From JAJRAN01 sp963827135 (GTDB lineage: Archaea > Thermoplasmatota > Thermoplasmata > Methanomassiliicoccales > UBA472): a DNA stretch of 64,000 nucleotides. The stretch spans positions 1 through 64,000 of the forward strand of contig CAWGZX010000004.1 of assembly GCA_963827135.1 (NCBI GenBank). The letters are read 5' to 3'. A model generated the notes under the pieces. That model did no database searches and had not been told where the DNA came from. It saw nothing but the letters and a program-made list of their open reading frames with translations. Position numbers and translations under genes: made by a program. Below are positions 60,190 to 64,000 of this stretch, piece by piece; the stretch's first letter is position 1, and every line of letters begins with the position of its first letter.

Positions 60190-60508
60190 GAGGTGCTAGG
60201 CCACAGAGGTTGTCGCCTGGTTCCGTGCATGTGATCCAGCCATCTTCTCAGCCCCGCCCCCCTTCGAGCGCCGGTAGTCCAGGGTTAGGCTGCTCCCGTC
60301 AGGGCCTGACCCGTTCCCCCTGATCAGGGCCAGGGGCGCGGCCCTCCAGCCGCGCCACGAGACCGCCACCAGCCCCGAAGGACAGAACCTCATAGTTGAT
60401 GGCCGGGCATGCACGGTTCCAGTTACGCCGTCCCCCGCTGTCACCCCCGCTATCGACGGTTCACGGTGTACAAGGGCACGCCGAACGTCCCGGTCAAGCC
60501 TAGCGAGC
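60190..60508 (-). ncRNA. Signal recognition particle RNA (7S)
   Basis: Archaeal SRP RNA of about 315 bases on the minus strand. Domain IV, which binds SRP54, reads GGGTCAGGCCC-TGAC-GGGAGCAGCC (60288-60312); the CAGG/AGCA internal loop is diagnostic. The ends pair: GCTAGGC (60498-60504, 5' side) with GCCTAGC (60195-60201, 3' side), as expected for archaeal helix 1/5. The 5' region with GACGTTCGGCGTGCCC matches the Alu-like part. The apical tetraloop is UGAC, of the URRC type, instead of the common GGAA. Exact ends are estimated to within about 5-10 bases. Confidence 0.94.
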
Positions 60509-60525
60509 CACATTAGGCCACCTTG

Positions 60526-60536
60526 CTATTTAAAAT
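60526..60536. promoter_or_regulatory. Shared TATA region between SRP RNA and lipA
   Basis: CTATTTAAAAT reads as a TATA box on both strands. On the minus strand it is about 20-28 bases from the SRP RNA 5' end. On the plus strand it could drive lipA with a leader of about 90 bases. Confidence 0.5.
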
Positions 60537-60646
60537 ATTATGTCCAGGTCCGTTCCGGCGATGCCCGAGCTCGCATGCTTCGCACTTCTCACCATGATGC
60601 TGGCAAAGCTTGATGAACATCCGTCTCCAATCGCATTCCGAGGAGC

Positions 60647-61528
60647 ATGGAGGGTTCTATCAGGAGCGAAAGGAAGCCAGATTGGCTCATGGTCAGGATG
60701 GCATCCGGTCCCAACCTGGGCAAGGTGCGCGAGACCTTGAGGTCGAGGCGGGTGCGCACGGTCTGCGATTCCTCCCGCTGCCCTAACCTGGGCGAGTGCT
60801 GGGGGAACGGTACCGCCACCTTCATGGTCCTCGGGGAAGTCTGCACCAGGTCCTGCCGGTTCTGCGCCGTCCCGTCCGGAGACCCCCAAGGCCAAGTCGA
60901 TGTTGATGAGGCTGGCAGGATCGCCGATGCCGTCGCCGATCTCGGTCTCAAGCACGCCGTGATCACATCGGTGACAAGGGACGACCTTGAGGACGGAGGG
61001 GCTTCTATCTTCGCCTCCACGGTACATGAGATCAGGCGCCTCAGCTCTACCACCATAATAGAGCTGCTCATCCCCGACATGGGGGGCGATTCCGCATCCT
61101 TGAGGGCGATCACCAATTCCTGCCCGGACGTCATCGGGCACAACCTGGAGGTGGTGAGGTCCTTGCAACGGGAGGCCAGGGATGCGAGGGCGAGCTATGA
61201 GGGGTCGCTCGCAGTGCTGAGGAGGCTAAAGGAGCTCGCACCGGCCACTTGGACCAAGACCTCGCTGATGCTCGGGCTCGGCGAGACCAGAGATGAGGTG
61301 GTCCAAGCCATGATGGACGCCAGAGAATGCGGGACGGACCTCATCACCCTGGGCCAGTACCTGAGGCCCAAGGGCGGCTCGCTCCATGTCAATAGATACG
61401 TGTCGCCCGACGAGTTCATGGATCTGCGCCATGAGGCGCTCCGGCTCGGCTTCGCCAGGGTCATGGCCGGGCCGCTGGTGCGCAGCTCATATCACGCTCA
61501 CGAAATGCTTTCCGAGGAGGAGAATTGA
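60647..61528 (+). CDS. lipA: Lipoyl synthase
   Basis: Radical-SAM enzyme that inserts two sulfurs into octanoyl groups to give lipoyl cofactor. The 293 residues hold the auxiliary cluster motif CDSSRCPNLGECW (CxxxxCxxxxxC) and the SAM cluster motif CTRSCRFCAV (CxxxCxxC), then VITSVTRDDLEDGGASIFAS and SLMLGLGETRDEVVQAMMDA and the closing MAGPLVRSSYHAHE with the family RSSY. It heads an operon with the pyruvate dehydrogenase genes that need lipoate. The TGA overlaps the pdhA start. GGAG lies very close to ATG 60647, so a later start cannot be excluded. Confidence 0.95.
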   Translation: MEGSIRSERKPDWLMVRMASGPNLGKVRETLRSRRVRTVCDSSRCPNLGECWGNGTATFMVLGEVCTRSCRFCAVPSGDPQGQVDVDEAGRIADAVADLGLKHAVITSVTRDDLEDGGASIFASTVHEIRRLSSTTIIELLIPDMGGDSASLRAITNSCPDVIGHNLEVVRSLQREARDARASYEGSLAVLRRLKELAPATWTKTSLMLGLGETRDEVVQAMMDARECGTDLITLGQYLRPKGGSLHVNRYVSPDEFMDLRHEALRLGFARVMAGPLVRSSYHAHEMLSEEEN

Positions 61529-62613
61529 TGCTGACCGACGATTTCGACCCCCTGCAAGGGAAGATGCTATCGATCTTGGACAAGGATGGTAACGTGGACA
61601 AGGTCCTCGAGCCGAAACTGGAGGAGGAGCGTCTGCTCCACGCCTACCGGACCATGGTGCTCACGCGCGTCGCCGACGACAAGGCGGTCCGCCTGCAGAG
61701 GCAAGGCCGCCTGGGCGCATACCCACCATCACGAGGTCAGGAGGCGAGCCAGATCGGTCCTGCACTCGCATTGGAGAAGGGGGACTGGCTGGTCTGGGCG
61801 TTCAGGGAGATGGGCGCGCTCCTCCTACGCGGCGTGCCGTTGTGGCGCCTCTACCTGTATTGGATGGGGAACGAGGAGGGCTCCGTCCTGGAGGGGGAGG
61901 TCAAGGCCACGCCCTCCGCCGTCCCGGTCGGGAGCCAGATACCACATGCCTCGGGCATATCCTATGCCATCAAGTACCGCAAGGAGGCGAAGGCTGTGCT
62001 ATGCTACTTCGGCGACGGCGCCACCTCCGAAGGCGACTTCCACGAAGGGCTGAACTTCGCCGGGACCATGCGAACCCCGGTCGTGTTCCTCTGCCAGAAC
62101 AACCAGTACGCCATTTCCGTGCCGAGGAAGCTGCAGACCGCCTCCCCCACCCTGGCCCAGAAGGCATGCGCCTACGGCTTCAAGGGCATACTGGTGGACG
62201 GGAACGACGTGCTCGCGCTCTACGCCGCCGCCAAGGAGGCCGTGGACCGTGCCCGAAAAGGGGAGGGCCCGACCCTGATCGAGTCCTTCACCTACCGCAT
62301 CGGCGACCACACCACCTCGGACGATGCCACCCGCTACCGCCTGGCTGAGGAGACCGCCTATTGGACGGCCAGGGACCCTATCGACCGCTTCCGCACCTAC
62401 CTCGTGCGCAAGGGACTATGGGACGAGAGCAAGGACAAGGCATGGCTGGAGGAGGCGTCCCGCCTGGTCGAGGAGGAGGTGAGGAAGGCCGAGGGCCACG
62501 CCCCGCCCAAGGTCGACGACGCCTTCCTCCACACCTACGCCCAGATGCCCGAGGACCTGAAGGAGCAGCTGGAGTTCATGCGCGGCGACCTCCCGTCCAG
62601 GAAGGAGGGATGA
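61528..62613 (+). CDS. pdhA: Pyruvate dehydrogenase E1 component, alpha subunit
   Basis: A 361-residue thiamine-dependent subunit. It carries RQGRLGAYPPSRGQEASQIG, IPHASGISYAIKYRKEAKAV, the ThDP/Mg motif GDGATSEGDFHEGLNFAG, QNNQYAISVPRKLQTASPTL and the phosphorylation-loop-like YRIGDHTTSDDATRY. The long N-terminal part and overall pattern are closest to the PdhA of Gram-positive bacteria. ATG 61528 overlaps the lipA stop and follows GAGGAGGAGAA. The substrate could also be another 2-oxoacid, but the resemblance is to PDH. Confidence 0.92.
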   Translation: MLTDDFDPLQGKMLSILDKDGNVDKVLEPKLEEERLLHAYRTMVLTRVADDKAVRLQRQGRLGAYPPSRGQEASQIGPALALEKGDWLVWAFREMGALLLRGVPLWRLYLYWMGNEEGSVLEGEVKATPSAVPVGSQIPHASGISYAIKYRKEAKAVLCYFGDGATSEGDFHEGLNFAGTMRTPVVFLCQNNQYAISVPRKLQTASPTLAQKACAYGFKGILVDGNDVLALYAAAKEAVDRARKGEGPTLIESFTYRIGDHTTSDDATRYRLAEETAYWTARDPIDRFRTYLVRKGLWDESKDKAWLEEASRLVEEEVRKAEGHAPPKVDDAFLHTYAQMPEDLKEQLEFMRGDLPSRKEG

Positions 62614-62615
62614 GC

Positions 62616-63593
62616 ATGGCGGTGATGAATATGGTCCAGTCCATAAACCTCGCCCTCAGGGAGGAGATGGACCGCGATCAGAGCGTGGTCTGCCTGGGCG
62701 AGGACGTGGGCGTCGACGGCGGCGTGTTCCGCGTCACCGAAGGCCTGTTCGAGAGATTCGGCAAGGAGAGGGTGATCGACACGCCTCTGGCCGAGTCAGG
62801 GATCGTCGGCACCGCCATCGGCATGGCCATGGGCGGCCTGCGCCCGGTGGCCGAGATCCAGTTCATGGGATTCATCTATCCCGCATATCAGCAGCTGGTC
62901 TCGCATGCGGCGAGGATGCGCAACCGGACCAGGGGCAGTATTTCTTTACCGATCGTGATCCGGACGCCCTACGGCGCCGGGGTGAAGGCCCTAGAGCACC
63001 ACTCCGAGAGCACGGAGGCGGTCTTCTGCCACGTCCCCGGGCTGAAGGTGGTCGCGCCCTCCACGCCGCTTGAGGCCAAGGGGCTGCTGGCATCCTCCAT
63101 ACGCGATCCGGACCCGGTGCTGTTCTTGGAGCCCACCCGCTCCTACCGCTCGCTCAAGGAGGAGGTGCCGGAGGGCGAGTACCTCATCCCCTTGGGAAAG
63201 GCGCGAAAGGTGCGCGAGGGCAAGGACGTCACCATCGTGGGATGGGGGGCGATGATGCCCATCATCCAGAAGGCGGTGGACTCGCTGGAGAAGGAGGGCA
63301 TCGGACCGGATGTGCTGGACATGAGGACGCTGTCGCCCATGGACCACGCCTCGATCATCGAGTCGGTCAAGCGCACCGGGCGCTGCGTGGTGGTGCACGA
63401 GGCGCCGCGCAACTGCGGCCTGGGCGCGGAGATATCCGCCCGGATCATGGAGAAGGCTCTGCTCTCATTGCAAGCTCCAGTGGAGCGGGTGACGGCGCCG
63501 GACATCACCATCCCCTTGCCCAAGGGCGAGCATTATTATTACATAAGCCCTGAGAGAGTGGTGAATGGCGTGAAGAGGGCGATGAGCTTCTGA
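62616..63593 (+). CDS. pdhB: Pyruvate dehydrogenase E1 component, beta subunit
   Basis: A 325-residue partner of the alpha subunit. Motifs are NMVQSINLALREEMDRDQSV, LGEDVGVDGGVFRVTEGLFE, DTPLAESGIVGTAIGMAMGG, RPVAEIQFMGFIYPAYQQLV, TPYGAGVKALEHHSESTEAV and the C-terminal VVHEAPRNCGLGAEISARI. I use ATG 62616, six bases after GGAGGG; ATG 62610 overlaps the pdhA stop but is too close to that ribosome-binding site. The E2 gene starts 9 bases later. Confidence 0.93.
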   Translation: MAVMNMVQSINLALREEMDRDQSVVCLGEDVGVDGGVFRVTEGLFERFGKERVIDTPLAESGIVGTAIGMAMGGLRPVAEIQFMGFIYPAYQQLVSHAARMRNRTRGSISLPIVIRTPYGAGVKALEHHSESTEAVFCHVPGLKVVAPSTPLEAKGLLASSIRDPDPVLFLEPTRSYRSLKEEVPEGEYLIPLGKARKVREGKDVTIVGWGAMMPIIQKAVDSLEKEGIGPDVLDMRTLSPMDHASIIESVKRTGRCVVVHEAPRNCGLGAEISARIMEKALLSLQAPVERVTAPDITIPLPKGEHYYYISPERVVNGVKRAMSF

Positions 63594-63602
63594 GGTGTTG
63601 AC

Positions 63603-64000
63603 ATGCCGACCGATTTCCGATTCCCTGACCTTGGAGAGGGCGTGACCGAGGGCGAGATCAAGAAGTGGCTGGTCAAGGAAGGCGACCAGGTGAAGCAGGA
63701 CCAGCCCATAGCCGAGGTGGAGACCGACAAGGCCGTGGTGGAGATGCCCTCGCCCGTAGGCGGCAAGTTGCTCCGCGTGTACCATGGAGAGGGCGACACG
63801 GTGAAGGTGGGTGAGATCCTGGCCACCATCGGTGGCGAGGGCGAGGAGGCGCCCAAGGGCGCTCCCAAGCCGGCAGATGAGGTGGCGCGGAAGCCGTCGG
63901 TCTCGGTGGTGGGGGAGCTGCCTGACGAGGAGATCATGGTGAGCTCGAGACCGCAGCCGGCGGTGGCGGTTGCCACCACCGAGGTCCAGGCCACGCCCGC
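63603..64000 (+). CDS. pdhC: Dihydrolipoamide acyltransferase (E2), N-terminal part, runs off the window
   Basis: The visible 132 residues hold the lipoyl domain: FRFPDLGEGVTEGEIKKWLV, KEGDQVKQDQPIAEVETDKA with the lipoylated Lys in ETDKAVVEMPSP, then LLRVYHGEGDTVKVGEILAT. A flexible acidic/Pro-Ala linker follows. The E1-binding and catalytic domains lie beyond base 64000. The lipA gene in the same operon supplies the cofactor. Confidence 0.93.
   Translation, partial: MPTDFRFPDLGEGVTEGEIKKWLVKEGDQVKQDQPIAEVETDKAVVEMPSPVGGKLLRVYHGEGDTVKVGEILATIGGEGEEAPKGAPKPADEVARKPSVSVVGELPDEEIMVSSRPQPAVAVATTEVQATP

Noticed and set aside
60135..60740. Small open frames on both strands around 60.2-60.7 kb
   Set aside because: The segment is the SRP RNA gene and the lipA leader; the frames have no protein similarity.
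1..64000. CRISPR arrays, insertion sequences, prophage
   Set aside because: No regular repeat-spacer array, transposase, integrase or phage structural gene was seen anywhere in the window.

Overview
This is a high-GC archaeal window. The archaeal markers are a proteasome beta subunit next to an aCPSF1-type RNase, ribosomal proteins S19e, L39e and L31e, aIF6, a PDCD5-like protein, an archaeal apgM, a DUF373 protein, a DUF115/MptE-type enzyme, a 7S SRP RNA, TATA-box promoters and a tRNA-Leu with encoded CCA. Gene content (two DUF6015-like paralogues, ferredoxin-dependent 2-oxoacid oxidoreductases, peptide transport, a Gram-positive-like pyruvate dehydrogenase with lipoyl synthase, an AIR-synthase relative resembling methanogenesis marker 2) suggests an anaerobic, peptide- or amino-acid-using Thermoplasmatota archaeon near the Methanomassiliicoccales. 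No methanogenesis gene cluster is present, and the lineage is an inference.

Layout. 0-2.3 kb: aCPSF1 (cut by the window edge), psmB, a DUF2085 membrane protein, an FmdE-like protein. 2.3-9.3 kb: a Tad/archaeal type IV filament motor (TadC-like, TadA-like, a Cys-rich partner), a U32 peptidase and two pilin-like genes. 9.3-12.7 kb: small zinc-ribbon proteins, apgM, a DUF6015-like gene, tRNA-Leu(TAG), an RNA-binding protein. 12.8-18.1 kb: porCDAB-iorAB, oxidising pyruvate and aryl pyruvates with ferredoxin. 18.1-25.6 kb: an accessory, more AT-rich region (duplicated ATC-hydrolase-like protein, cupin, degenerate HNH protein, membrane-anchored acetolactate decarboxylase, beta-helix surface protein, flavodoxin) sprinkled with a repeated intergenic element. 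25.6-31.2 kb: NAD kinase, an FtsZ-like GTPase without the C-terminal domain, an RHH regulator with candidate operators, and leuS. 31.3-37.3 kb: an MMPL transporter, ubiX, two glycosyltransferases. 37.6-43.3 kb: S19e-PDCD5-L39e-L31e-aIF6, a beta-lactamase-fold hydrolase, zinc-ribbon and DUF373 membrane proteins, MptE, CutA. 43.6-52.8 kb: a peptide ABC transporter operon. 52.9-60.2 kb: DUF6015 paralogue, site-2 protease, flavoprotein, frameshifted nrdD with a divergent winged-helix regulator, AIR-synthase relative. 60.2-64 kb: SRP RNA (minus strand) and lipA-pdhA-pdhB-pdhC.

The most unusual system is the peptide transporter. Both substrate-binding proteins are circularly permuted: the lobe that normally ends the protein comes first, right after an N-terminal membrane anchor, and the usual N-terminal region follows. 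Both ATPases of the same operon carry large insertions between Walker A and the Q-loop, one with an added zinc ribbon.

Frameshifts are confined to four genes (aCPSF1 1, psmB 3, dppB 3, nrdD at least 12), while very long genes between them are intact. The amino-acid sequence is preserved across the shifts, so sequencing or assembly error is more likely than true gene decay.
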